From CBFHSF01 sp965658445 (GTDB lineage Bacteria; Bacteroidota; Bacteroidia; Flavobacteriales; Schleiferiaceae): 64,000 nt of DNA. Every line of letters starts with the position of its first letter. The stretch's first letter is position 1. The notes under the pieces were generated by a model. The model ran no database searches. It worked only from the letters and a program-made list of their open reading frames with translations, and had not been told where the DNA came from. The stretch spans positions 33,794 to 97,793 of the forward strand of contig CBFHSF010000011.1 in NCBI GenBank assembly GCA_965658445.1, in the 5' to 3' direction. The position numbers and the translations under genes are program-made. This document shows, piece after piece, positions 39,913 through 47,821 of the stretch.

Positions 39913-40220
39913 GTACTGAAGATTCATCTCAAAAGATAAAAGTCAAAATAGCCAATAGGGTATATCCCCTTACGGTGAAAAGGACAGAGGAAGCACGGTT
40001 CCGAAAGGCCGTTTCCCTCATCAATGAGATGGTACAGCAGTTCGAAGAAAAGTACGCGGTAAGAGATAAACAAGATATTTTGGCCATGTGTGCCCTTCAA
40101 TTTGCCAATCAGTTGGCAAAGCAAAAAGAGCAAAAGGCCGATGCGTCCCTCCAGGTTACGCAAGATCTCAAAGCCATTGACAACCTTCTCTCGTCGGTTC
40201 TAGCGGGTAATCCAGAATAA
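39909..40220 (+). CDS. zapA: Cell division protein ZapA
   Basis: ZapA binds FtsZ and bundles its filaments at the division site. The 103-residue product from the ATG at 39909 starts MSTEDSSQKIKVKIANRVYP, has the family's N-terminal globular domain (LTVKRTEEARFRKAVSLINE) and a long C-terminal coiled coil (ILAMCALQFANQLAKQKEQK). An open frame seven codons longer lies inside the preceding gene. A structured RNA and rny follow. ZapA next to 6S RNA is also known in gammaproteobacteria. Confidence 0.92.
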   Translation: MSTEDSSQKIKVKIANRVYPLTVKRTEEARFRKAVSLINEMVQQFEEKYAVRDKQDILAMCALQFANQLAKQKEQKADASLQVTQDLKAIDNLLSSVLAGNPE

Positions 40221-40227
40221 ATTTTTT

Positions 40228-40424
40228 CCCCACATGGGTTCTTACGTTTGCTAAACTCAACGGTTACATCTAATAGGTGTTTCGACTCGGAGTACGTAGA
40301 ACAGGCCGTAACCTAGTTTTACTAGTGTAGGACTTTGTCCTCAACGGAAGTATGAAATACTGCGGTAAACACCGATCTTGTCTAAATGGGAGTTTAGACA
40401 TTCGCGGAACCATGTGGGGTTTTT
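40228..40424 (+). ncRNA. ssrS: Structured RNA, probable 6S RNA
   Basis: A stretch of about 192 nt with no reading frame is closed by CCCCACATGGGTTC (40228-40241) and GGAACCATGTGGGG (40406-40419), a long terminal stem with one bulge, followed by TTTTT. Inside are further stems: GGTTAC/GTAACC (40262-40267 with 40308-40313), AGGACtttGTCCT, AGTATgaaATACT and TGTCTAAA-tgggag-TTTAGACA (40378-40399). Size, a closing stem with terminal T-run and the place between zapA and rny all fit 6S RNA of the 6S-Flavo type, which binds the RNA polymerase holoenzyme. The single central bubble of 6S was not drawn with certainty; another structured RNA is possible. Confidence 0.72.
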
Positions 40425-40446
40425 ATGGATTAATTTAACAACAACT

Positions 40447-41979
40447 ATGGATATTGTACTACCTGTCTTGGCAGGCCTACTGGCTGGATTTTTGCTCGGC
40501 TTTTTGATTATCAAGCAAATGCAATCCAAGAAGGCCAACGGAATCATCTCCGAAGCCACCAAGGAAGCAGAAAATATAAAGAAGGATAAAATTCTTCAAG
40601 CCAAGGAGAAGTTCTTGGAACTCAAAACGGAGCACGACAAAAAGATTGCTCGCAACCAACAGAAGAACAACGAGAGCTACCAGAAGCTCAAGGAGAAGGA
40701 GAGAAACTTTTCCAAACAAGTAGAGGAAGTTAAGCGCAAAGAGAAAAATCTCAATCGCTTAGAAGAAACCTTGGCTCGCAAAATTGAGCTCAACGAAAAA
40801 AAGGGCCAGGAATTGGATAAGGCTCATCGCTCTCAGGTAAAGCAACTCGAAGTAATTTCTGGATTGTCTGTAGACGATGCCAAGAACCAATTGATGGAAG
40901 CCCTGAAAGACGAGGTAAAACACGAGTCAGCTTCTTACATTCAAACCGCAATGGAGGAAGCCAAGTTAACGGCTGCCAACGACGCCAAAAAAGTCGTAAT
41001 CCAAAGCATTCAGCGCGTGGCCACTGAGCAGGCCATAGAAAATGCCGTTTCTGTTTTCAACATCGAAAACGACGACATCAAAGGTAGAATCATTGGACGT
41101 GAAGGTCGAAACATCAGAGCCATTGAAGCCGCCACAGGAGTAGAGGTTATCGTAGATGACACTCCAGAAGCCATTATCCTCTCTTGTTTTGATCCTGTAC
41201 GTCGTGAGATCGCCCGCCTATCCATGCACAAACTGGTAACAGACGGTAGAATTCACCCCGCTCGTATTGAAGAAGTGGTTCAAAAGACTACCAAGCAAAT
41301 TGAAGAAGAAATCATTGAGATTGGTAAGAGAACTACCATTGACTTGGGTATTCACGGTCTTCACCCTGAATTGATTAAGTACGTAGGTAGAATGAAGTAC
41401 CGTTCTTCGTACGGACAAAACCTCCTACAACACTCTAGAGAAGTAGCTAATCTTTGTGCTATTATGGCATCAGAATTGGGTCTCAACCCCAAATTGGCCA
41501 AGCGCGCAGGATTGCTTCACGATATCGGTAAGGTCCCCAGTGAAGAGACCGATGCGCCTCACGCCATTCTTGGAATGCAGCTCGCCGAAAAATACGGTGA
41601 GAAGAAAGAAGTGTGTAATGCCATTGGAGCGCACCACGACGAGATTGAGATGACTTCTATGTTGTCTCCCATCGTTCAAGTTTGTGATGCCATCTCAGGA
41701 GCTAGACCCGGAGCACGCCGCCAGGTGGCGGAGAGCTACATCCAGCGCCTAAAAGAGTTGGAAGATTTGGCCATGGCCTTCCCTGGAGTTACCAAAGCCT
41801 ATGCAATCCACGCGGGTCGTGAATTGAGAGTTTTGGTAGAATCCGAAAAAGTATCCGATTCAGAGACGGCTCAAATGTCATATGACATCACCAATAAGAT
41901 TCAAACAGAAATGACTTACCCAGGTCAAGTGAAAATCACCGTAATCCGAGAAACTCGTGCGGTTAACGTTGCTCGTTAA
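40447..41979 (+). CDS. rny: Ribonuclease Y
   Basis: A 510-residue membrane-anchored endoribonuclease that starts mRNA decay. One N-terminal transmembrane helix (residues 2-25), a long coiled coil (about 30-165), a KH domain with IKGRIIGREGRNIRAIE, and an HD domain with HSREVANLC and LLHDIGKV. I use the ATG at 40447 because the upstream open frame would pass through the structured RNA and add hydrophilic residues before the anchor. It ends in a strong terminator. Confidence 0.96.
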   Translation: MDIVLPVLAGLLAGFLLGFLIIKQMQSKKANGIISEATKEAENIKKDKILQAKEKFLELKTEHDKKIARNQQKNNESYQKLKEKERNFSKQVEEVKRKEKNLNRLEETLARKIELNEKKGQELDKAHRSQVKQLEVISGLSVDDAKNQLMEALKDEVKHESASYIQTAMEEAKLTAANDAKKVVIQSIQRVATEQAIENAVSVFNIENDDIKGRIIGREGRNIRAIEAATGVEVIVDDTPEAIILSCFDPVRREIARLSMHKLVTDGRIHPARIEEVVQKTTKQIEEEIIEIGKRTTIDLGIHGLHPELIKYVGRMKYRSSYGQNLLQHSREVANLCAIMASELGLNPKLAKRAGLLHDIGKVPSEETDAPHAILGMQLAEKYGEKKEVCNAIGAHHDEIEMTSMLSPIVQVCDAISGARPGARRQVAESYIQRLKELEDLAMAFPGVTKAYAIHAGRELRVLVESEKVSDSETAQMSYDITNKIQTEMTYPGQVKITVIRETRAVNVAR

Positions 41980-42014
41980 TTGATCGTTTCCTGATTTAGG
42001 TTTATCCTTATTAA

Positions 42015-42051
42015 AACCTCGCTTAGATGCATTTCTCAGCGAGGTTTTTTT
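42015..42051 (+). terminator. Terminator of rny
   Basis: AACCTCGCT and AGCGAGGTT form a 9-bp stem followed by a run of seven or more T. Confidence 0.9.
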
Positions 42052-42096
42052 GTGCATTGTTTTTAGTCTTTTGTACTTTGTACTTCCCAAAACTAA

Positions 42097-43923
42097 ATGT
42101 CTAATTCTGAATCCAAAGGCGTCATTACTAAATCCCAAAGAAATACTCGTCATTACATCGCTCCCTTGATACCCATTATTTTGCTATTGGGGATGGTACT
42201 TAGGATGCTGACCATTACCCAAATGGAATGGACGCATGATGAGCTGAGTGCACTCAATCGAACCCATTATGAAAGTTTTGAGGAACTGATTTCTGAAGGG
42301 GTTGAGGTTGATTTTCATCCCGCTGGGGTACAAACGTTTTTGTGGCAGTGGGTCAAGGTCAGTGATTCCAAGCTATGGGTTAAGCTTCCCTTTGTGCTCC
42401 TTTCGTGCATTTCGCTCTGGTGGTTTTATTTGTGGGTCATGAGGATGTCCACCCCAGAACACGGTGCTTTGGCACTCATGATAATGTCGGTGTCTGAGTA
42501 CTTTGTCTTTTACGGACAACTGGCTAGGCCCTATGGACCGGGACTCTTTTTTGCGGTATTGACCGTGCTATGTCTCCAACGAATAACCGATAGAAAATTA
42601 GAAAATAAAGGACATTGGGCGGGGTATGCCATAGGAATGCTGGGTCTTTCGTACACGCATTATTACGCGCAGTTCTTTGCGTTGATTGTATTTGTACTGG
42701 CTTGGTTTTATCTGCCAAAAAAGTCAAGGATTAAGTTCCTTGGTGTTAATGTTTTGGTTCTCTTGCTGTATTCTCCTCATATTCCATTGTTCTTCAGAAC
42801 GTTTACCAAAGGAGGCGTAGGAGGAGAGGACGGATGGTTGGGGCCGCCGGATTCGCATTTTCTATCTGATTTCTTTCAGCTTCAGTTCAATTATTCTTCG
42901 ATAGGTATTGCCATTGGTGGGGCGCTACTTCTTTGGGGGCTTTTTAGGTTTAGAAAGCTCAAAGCATTGTACGTGCTTCCCTTTGTGATTTCTCTAGGAA
43001 TCGGTTGGTATTACAGCATTGCGGTCAATCCCATACTTCAATTTTCGATATTAATCTTTTCGTTGCCGTTCTTTATAGGTACCCTAATCGCCGCTTTGCC
43101 AAAAGGAAGGTATCTGTGGGTAGTTACAGGGCTTTTGTGCTTGTCAGGCTTGTATTCTCTTATAGAGAGTAGAAAGTATTACGAGTTGACCACACAAAAT
43201 GGATATAGTAAGGGCGTTGAACTGTCCGAAATGTATGGGAATCTCATTTCTTCTGAAGATCCTCAAAATTGGTATCGCCATGGAGTAACGCGTTCTCATT
43301 TGCGAGTTTCCATTCCGGAGGCTTACTCCACAGAACGAAACGGTCCTTTGTATTGGGTTGTGGATCGCCCTCTTCAAAAGGACGTCCAATCCATGATGCG
43401 AACGCATCCTTATGTAATTGAAAGGCATAAATCCTTTGCGCATGACTTTTGGGTTTTTTCCACCATTCCACCCGATGAAGGATATTCCAATGGATTGGTA
43501 GAGAGAGAATTTCTGGATGAAAATGCCTTTGAGTCCTCTCAATGGGCTTGGAATACTTTGGTTCCATGGGCCGCAAACCAAAGTGGTTTTGTGGAAACGG
43601 TTATTGGATTGGAAGGAGACAGCTTGCCCAATTACTCTCTGATTCCGTATTCCAAAGTGGAGGTCCAAGGCAGTACTGAAGAAATATGGGCTGGGACCGC
43701 TTTGGAGGTTGATTCGAATGAATACAGATTGGCATTCTTCCCGCCTGCGAATCGAAGAAAAGCGGTGGACGCTCAGTTTTTTATTGAAAACCCCTACAAA
43801 CTCTCGGGTTATGTGTTGAAATCTTCTAAGTACTCTTGGTTTGTCAATGGCTATTACGATGGTGTATTGAGACCTGTAGACACTGAGAGACCCATGAGTG
43901 ATTTTGCGTTGACTGTTCCATAA
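42097..43923 (+). CDS. Multi-pass membrane glycosyltransferase (GT39/ArnT-like fold)
   Basis: A 608-residue inner-membrane protein with about ten hydrophobic segments in its first 380 residues and a soluble C-terminal domain of about 220 residues. The first periplasmic loop has MEWTHDELSAL with the acidic DE pair typical of GT-C catalytic loops, and YGQLARPYGPGLFF matches the conserved (S)xxARxY motif of PMT/ArnT-type glycosyltransferases. Donor would be a polyprenyl-phosphate sugar; acceptor unknown. The C-terminal domain, rich in Tyr/Trp, is unlike ArnT and may bind acceptor. The gene stands alone between two terminators. Confidence 0.82.
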   Translation: MSNSESKGVITKSQRNTRHYIAPLIPIILLLGMVLRMLTITQMEWTHDELSALNRTHYESFEELISEGVEVDFHPAGVQTFLWQWVKVSDSKLWVKLPFVLLSCISLWWFYLWVMRMSTPEHGALALMIMSVSEYFVFYGQLARPYGPGLFFAVLTVLCLQRITDRKLENKGHWAGYAIGMLGLSYTHYYAQFFALIVFVLAWFYLPKKSRIKFLGVNVLVLLLYSPHIPLFFRTFTKGGVGGEDGWLGPPDSHFLSDFFQLQFNYSSIGIAIGGALLLWGLFRFRKLKALYVLPFVISLGIGWYYSIAVNPILQFSILIFSLPFFIGTLIAALPKGRYLWVVTGLLCLSGLYSLIESRKYYELTTQNGYSKGVELSEMYGNLISSEDPQNWYRHGVTRSHLRVSIPEAYSTERNGPLYWVVDRPLQKDVQSMMRTHPYVIERHKSFAHDFWVFSTIPPDEGYSNGLVEREFLDENAFESSQWAWNTLVPWAANQSGFVETVIGLEGDSLPNYSLIPYSKVEVQGSTEEIWAGTALEVDSNEYRLAFFPPANRRKAVDAQFFIENPYKLSGYVLKSSKYSWFVNGYYDGVLRPVDTERPMSDFALTVP

Positions 43924-44001
43924 TTAGAATATATGTCCTTTTATATCCAGTAAAAAAGTAGCATCTTGCGGCTGGTTATTAACCCGAACCTATCAAACAA
44001 T

Positions 44002-44874
44002 ATGAGTCAAGAATCAAAGAAAGTCTTAGTTGCCATCGGATTCTCCGATCAATCGTTAGCTGCTCTAAATGAGGCTGCTGTATTTGCAAAAACCATCAAA
44101 GCAGATATTGTACTTCTCACAGTAATTGAAGAGAATAGTTTTATTTCTAGAATTTTCGGTTCTGAAATTAAGGAGGATGCAGTACGCAATCAGGTAGAGA
44201 AAAAATTGTCTGAATTGGCAGAGGCCAAAGAGAAGGAATTTGGCATTAAAATGACCACTATGGTTTCCAAGGGTGTGGTATATGAAGAAATCGGAAGAGT
44301 TTCTGATTTGATCAAGCCAGAACTCGTTGTGATCGGAACCAATGGTCGTCCCACCAACTTCCGTTCTAAACTCATTGGATCCAATGCCTACAAGGTAGTT
44401 ACCAATGTAAGACCGCCGGTTATTACCACACGTGGGGTCAAAGAATTTAAGGGAATTGACACCATTATTTTCCCATTGGTATTGGATAGAAAATCAAAAG
44501 AAAAAGTAGGTCCTGCCGTTCACTACGCTCGTTTATTCGGAGCGAAAATCAAAACGGTTGCCGTGCCCAAGAACGACGAAGAGAAGGTAAAGCTCATTCC
44601 GCATATCAAGCAGGTAAGTGAATTCTTCTCCAAATCTGGGGTTGAGAATACTTCCGAGATTTTAGAGAAAGGCAAAAAAGTGTCTTCTACTTTCCTAAAC
44701 TACGCGGATGAAGTTGGCGGCGATATCATTATGATTATGGAAGAAGGACAGGAAGCCGGTGGACTTCAAATTTTCCCCGGAGATGTTCAAGCCATTATTT
44801 CAAATTCTGAGATTCCCGTAATGTGTATTACGCCGTCGTACACGGTTTACGAGAATCAGTTTACAAACTTTTAG
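44002..44874 (+). CDS. Universal stress protein, tandem UspA domains
   Basis: A 290-residue cytoplasmic protein made of two UspA-like domains (about 5-140 and 150-280). The first has VLVAIGFSDQSLAALNEA and VVIGTNGRPTNFRSKLIGS, similar to the ATP-binding G-2x-G-9x-G(S/T) motif. The second has TIIFPLVLDRKSKEKVGPAV but lacks the full nucleotide signature. I start at the ATG in ACAATATGAGTCAAG rather than at the upstream TTG at 43966. A terminator follows. Role in stress survival is inferred from the family. Confidence 0.9.
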   Translation: MSQESKKVLVAIGFSDQSLAALNEAAVFAKTIKADIVLLTVIEENSFISRIFGSEIKEDAVRNQVEKKLSELAEAKEKEFGIKMTTMVSKGVVYEEIGRVSDLIKPELVVIGTNGRPTNFRSKLIGSNAYKVVTNVRPPVITTRGVKEFKGIDTIIFPLVLDRKSKEKVGPAVHYARLFGAKIKTVAVPKNDEEKVKLIPHIKQVSEFFSKSGVENTSEILEKGKKVSSTFLNYADEVGGDIIMIMEEGQEAGGLQIFPGDVQAIISNSEIPVMCITPSYTVYENQFTNF

Positions 44875-44892
44875 GACTCCTGGTCCGTTATT

Positions 44893-44922
44893 AAAGCCTC
44901 AACCTTTGTTGGGGCTTTTTTT
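44893..44922 (+). terminator. Terminator of the usp gene
   Basis: AAAGCCTCAAC-cttt-GTTGGGGCTTT with one wobble, then a run of T. Confidence 0.85.
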
Positions 44923-44969
44923 GTGCCTAGTCGCATCATCACTCATACTCTTTGTAGTACTTTTACATC

Positions 44970-46208
44970 ATGTTTGCAGAAATCATAACCATTGGGGATG
45001 AAATCCTCGTAGGACAGACCGTAGATACCAACAGCGCCTGGATGGGCGAGAAGCTCAATGAATTGGGAGTAGAGGTTTTGCAAGTTCGTTCCATTAGGGA
45101 CGTAGATACCGCCATTGTTAATGCCTTGGATTCTTTGGATGAGCGTTCCAAACTCGTTTTGATTACTGGAGGTTTGGGCCCAACAAAGGATGATTTGACC
45201 AAGTACACGCTTCAAAAATACTTTGGTGGAGATTGGGTGAGAGTTCCCGAAGCAGAAGATAATGTAAGAAGACTTTTTGCCGCATTGGGAAGAGAGCCCC
45301 AACAGGTCAACTTGGATCAGGCGGTTTTGCCCACCTCCTGCAAACCCCTAATTAATAAGATGGGTACAGCCTCTGGAATGTGGTTTGACAAAAATGGCGT
45401 AGCGGTAATTAGCATGCCCGGCGTACCGTACGAAATGAAGTCTCTGATGTCGGATTACATCCTTCCATGGGCGGCACAGCAACTCAAAGACCAAAACATC
45501 ATCCACCATACCTTGCTTACACAAGGGCAGGGGGAGAGCATTATTGCAGAAAGAATTTCTCACATCGAGGATTCTCTGCCCACGGAGTTGTCTCTTGCCT
45601 ATTTGCCTTCTCCGGGAATGGTGAAATTGAGACTTACCGCACGTGGATCCAACCGATCACAGTTGGAATCTGCAGTAGGTCAATACGCAGGGCAAATCAA
45701 AACAGAACTCAAAGACATTCTCTTTGGTGAGAAGGCCGATAGACTAGAACAGCTCATAGGAATTCAGCTCAAAAATGCGGGAGCTACACTATCTACCGCT
45801 GAGAGTTGTACGGGAGGCTATATTGCATCAAAAATCACTTCTGTCCCCGGTAGTTCTGCCTACTTTTTAGGTAGTGTGGTTGCCTATGACAACGAAATTA
45901 AAAAGAACTGGCTGGGAGTTCCGGCTAGTGACATAGAAGCTTATGGAGCCGTTTCTGAAAAGGTGGTGACCGCCATGGCTGAAGGGGTAAAGCAAAAGAT
46001 GGGCACGACCTATGCCATTGCCACTTCGGGTATAGCAGGACCCGATGGGGGAACCGCAGAGAAGCCCGTAGGTACCGTTTGGATTGCTGTATCAGGACCT
46101 GATGGAACGCTTGCCAAGAAGTTTCAATTTGGATCGCATAGAGAAAGAAACATTAAAAAAAGTGGGCTTATGGCCCTAGATATCCTCAGGAAGATGTTGA
46201 CAAAATAG
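44970..46208 (+). CDS. cinA: CinA-family nicotinamide-nucleotide amidohydrolase / competence-damage protein
   Basis: A 412-residue two-domain protein. The N-terminal MoeA-like domain (about 1-170) begins MFAEIITIGDEILVGQTVDT and contains ITGGLGPTKDDLTK; it is the ADP-ribose/CoA pyrophosphatase-type half. The C-terminal CinA domain (about 250-410) with STAESCTGGYIASK and the serine nucleophile region deamidates NMN to NaMN in the pyridine-nucleotide salvage cycle. Length and motifs are complete. It is followed by rpmB after 92 bp. Confidence 0.95.
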   Translation: MFAEIITIGDEILVGQTVDTNSAWMGEKLNELGVEVLQVRSIRDVDTAIVNALDSLDERSKLVLITGGLGPTKDDLTKYTLQKYFGGDWVRVPEAEDNVRRLFAALGREPQQVNLDQAVLPTSCKPLINKMGTASGMWFDKNGVAVISMPGVPYEMKSLMSDYILPWAAQQLKDQNIIHHTLLTQGQGESIIAERISHIEDSLPTELSLAYLPSPGMVKLRLTARGSNRSQLESAVGQYAGQIKTELKDILFGEKADRLEQLIGIQLKNAGATLSTAESCTGGYIASKITSVPGSSAYFLGSVVAYDNEIKKNWLGVPASDIEAYGAVSEKVVTAMAEGVKQKMGTTYAIATSGIAGPDGGTAEKPVGTVWIAVSGPDGTLAKKFQFGSHRERNIKKSGLMALDILRKMLTK

Positions 46209-46221
46209 TCGTAATTAACTC

Positions 46222-46252
46222 TTGTACAATAGAAAAAGATTCCGTTATTTTG
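46222..46252 (+). promoter_or_regulatory. Probable promoter of rpmB-rpmG-bL38
   Basis: TTG (46222-46224), 20 bp spacer, TTATTTTG (46245-46252), one mismatch from TAnnTTTG. The TTG at the end of the box is also the first possible start of the open frame, which argues for the ATG at 46301 as the true start of rpmB. Confidence 0.5.
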
Positions 46253-46300
46253 CAGACCAATTTTGAAAAGAACAGAAAAGTCACTATAAAGTCTCAAACG

Positions 46301-46540
46301 ATGTCTAGAGTATGTGAGTTAACAGGAAAGAAAGCGATGGTAGGAAACCACGTATCTTTCTCGAACAAGAAAAACAAGCGCAAGTTCAACGTAAACCTTG
46401 CCAAGAAGCGTTTTTACATTCCAGAAGAGGACAAGTGGGTAACTCTACGCGTTTCTACTTCTGCCCTTAAGTTGATCAACAAAAAGGGTATCAGCACGGT
46501 AATTAAGGAAGCCCGTGAAAACGGATTCTTGACCAAATAA
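46301..46540 (+). CDS. rpmB: Large ribosomal subunit protein bL28
   Basis: A 79-residue ribosomal protein: MSRVCELTGKKAMVGNHVSF then the N-K-R-K-F-N-V-N-L block and the basic C-terminus KKGISTVIKEARENGFLTK, all typical of bL28. The upstream extension of the frame (from a TTG) overlaps the promoter and is rejected. First gene of a three-gene ribosomal operon. Confidence 0.97.
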   Translation: MSRVCELTGKKAMVGNHVSFSNKKNKRKFNVNLAKKRFYIPEEDKWVTLRVSTSALKLINKKGISTVIKEARENGFLTK

Positions 46541-46553
46541 AAAGTAAGCAGTC

Positions 46554-46736
46554 ATGGCGAAAAAAGGAAACAGAGTACAAGTGATTCTTGAGTGCACAGA
46601 GCACAAAGAGTCTGGTATGCCAGGAACTAGTCGTTACATCTCGACTAAGAACAAGAAAAACACTCCAGACCGCATGGAGTTGAAAAAGTATAACCCTATT
46701 CTTAAGCGTTATACAGTACACAAAGAAATTAAGTAA
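46554..46736 (+). CDS. rpmG: Large ribosomal subunit protein bL33
   Basis: A 60-residue bL33: MAKKGNRVQVILECTEHKES, Y-I-S-T-K-N-K-K-N-T-P and LKKYNPILKRYTVHKEIK. The usual zinc-binding C+ pairs are replaced by the C- form (only one cysteine remains). Starts 13 bp after rpmB. Confidence 0.97.
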   Translation: MAKKGNRVQVILECTEHKESGMPGTSRYISTKNKKNTPDRMELKKYNPILKRYTVHKEIK

Positions 46737-46756
46737 TACCTAAACACTAAGGAATC

Positions 46757-46903
46757 ATGGCAAAGAAGGTTGTTGCAACACTTAAGAAAGAAGGTTCTGC
46801 TATGTTCACCAAAGTTGTGAAAATGGTAAAATCAGAAAAAGGATCTTACGCTTTTGAAGAAAAAATCGTGAACAAAGACACGACTAAAGACTTCTTCAAA
46901 TAA
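46757..46903 (+). CDS. DUF4295 protein, Bacteroidota-specific ribosomal protein bL38
   Basis: A 48-residue basic protein (MAKKVVATLKKEGSAMFTKV, ending FEEKIVNKDTTKDFFK), too short for usual size cut-offs. The sequence and the location 20 bp after rpmG identify it as DUF4295, a family restricted to Bacteroidota that was found in the Flavobacterium johnsoniae ribosome structure and named bL38 (recalled from the literature, not checked). In many relatives ftsY follows this gene; here a terminator and then unrelated minus-strand genes do. Confidence 0.9.
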   Translation: MAKKVVATLKKEGSAMFTKVVKMVKSEKGSYAFEEKIVNKDTTKDFFK

Positions 46904-46926
46904 GATACTTACGACACGTATAAGAA

Positions 46927-46956
46927 AAACCCGATTCGAGAGAGTCGGGTTTTTTT
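46927..46956 (+). terminator. Terminator of rpmB-rpmG-bL38
   Basis: AACCCGATTC-gaga-GAGTCGGGTT (one wobble) followed by a T-run. Confidence 0.9.
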
Positions 46957-47065
46957 GTGGGCTTAAGTTTGTAATAAGACGGTTCCAGATAATGTGTTTT
47001 AATTGACATTGTTGACAGGGTCAAATAGGACTCATTATTAGGGGTATGTCGCTACCCATATCTAT

Positions 47066-47102
47066 AAAAAAAGCCTCCGCAGGAATTGCGGAGGCTTTTT
47101 TG
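47066..47102 (-). terminator. Bidirectional hairpin terminator
   Basis: AAAAAAGCCTCCGCA-ggaat-TGCGGAGGCTTTTTT, a perfect stem with T-runs on both strands. It probably ends the M48/outer-membrane operon on the minus strand and backs up the ribosomal terminator on the plus strand. Confidence 0.85.
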
Positions 47103-47119
47103 GTTGTTTAGACTTACAA

Positions 47120-47821
47120 TCATGGCATAAAACCAAAAGCAATTCGTAGTCCAAAATTCAAACCTCTAACATAAGATGCAGTATGATAGGACAAAGTCTC
47201 ATTAAAGTCCTCCTCCGACGGTGTCGCATCAACATAATGTGGTTCTTTATGAGAGAAGGGGACATTTAGCGTCGTTTCTAGGCTGTACTGAATAAATACC
47301 CTTTCGGAGATCATTCGACTAGAACCAAACTCATAGGTTATATTCAGACTGTTAAGAGCAATGGATCTTGAATCAGAGACCCATGTATCTAGTGGATTTG
47401 TGGGTGTATAGGATCCTTCTTCCACATCTACAGTGCTTCTCATATATCCTACACCAATCTGTCTAAAGGGGCCTACAGGGCTGTTAATTCTTTTGTAGTA
47501 GCGATATACAAAACCAAGCTCTAGCATGTTTATCTGCTGTTCTACATCTCGCTCTACAGGGAATTCATAAAAAGAGGGTTCATATTTCATATTAGAAATT
47601 CCTACAACCCCTAAAAGACTAGATCTTTTTGAAACTACTCTTTCGTATTGAATTCGGTGTTTTAGAACAAAATCTAAATCACTTAAAAATATACTCGCAG
47701 TCGGGGCATAGCTTATTAAGTCTTTACGTCCTAAATACCCTCTAGATTGACTTTGAGCGGAGAGTTGAGTACTTATCATAATTCCTACGACACAGAGTAC
47801 TCCAATAACTATTTTTTTCAT
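47120..47821 (-). CDS. Putative outer-membrane beta-barrel protein
   Basis: A 233-residue protein with signal peptide (MKKIVIGVLCVVGIMISTQLSAQ). The mature part alternates hydrophobic and polar residues as in a barrel of 8 or so strands (HRIQYERVVSKRSSLLGVVG, MLELGFVYRYYKRI, LNITYEFGSSRM) and ends near-terminally with GLNFGLRIAFGF, a likely outer-membrane insertion signal. I do not recognise a family. It overlaps the end of the metalloprotease gene by 4 bp and is therefore expressed with it. Confidence 0.75.
   Translation of the reverse strand: MKKIVIGVLCVVGIMISTQLSAQSQSRGYLGRKDLISYAPTASIFLSDLDFVLKHRIQYERVVSKRSSLLGVVGISNMKYEPSFYEFPVERDVEQQINMLELGFVYRYYKRINSPVGPFRQIGVGYMRSTVDVEEGSYTPTNPLDTWVSDSRSIALNSLNITYEFGSSRMISERVFIQYSLETTLNVPFSHKEPHYVDATPSEEDFNETLSYHTASYVRGLNFGLRIAFGFMP

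Noticed and set aside
40378..40446. 23-codon extension of rny
   Set aside because: It reads through the closing stem of the structured RNA; the true RNase Y start is the ATG before the membrane anchor.
46250..46300. Longer rpmB starting at TTG
   Set aside because: bL28 proteins start at MSRVCELTGKK; the extension overlaps the promoter box.
46957..47065. tRNA or small RNA between the two terminators
   Set aside because: No cloverleaf or stable stem other than the terminators themselves could be found.
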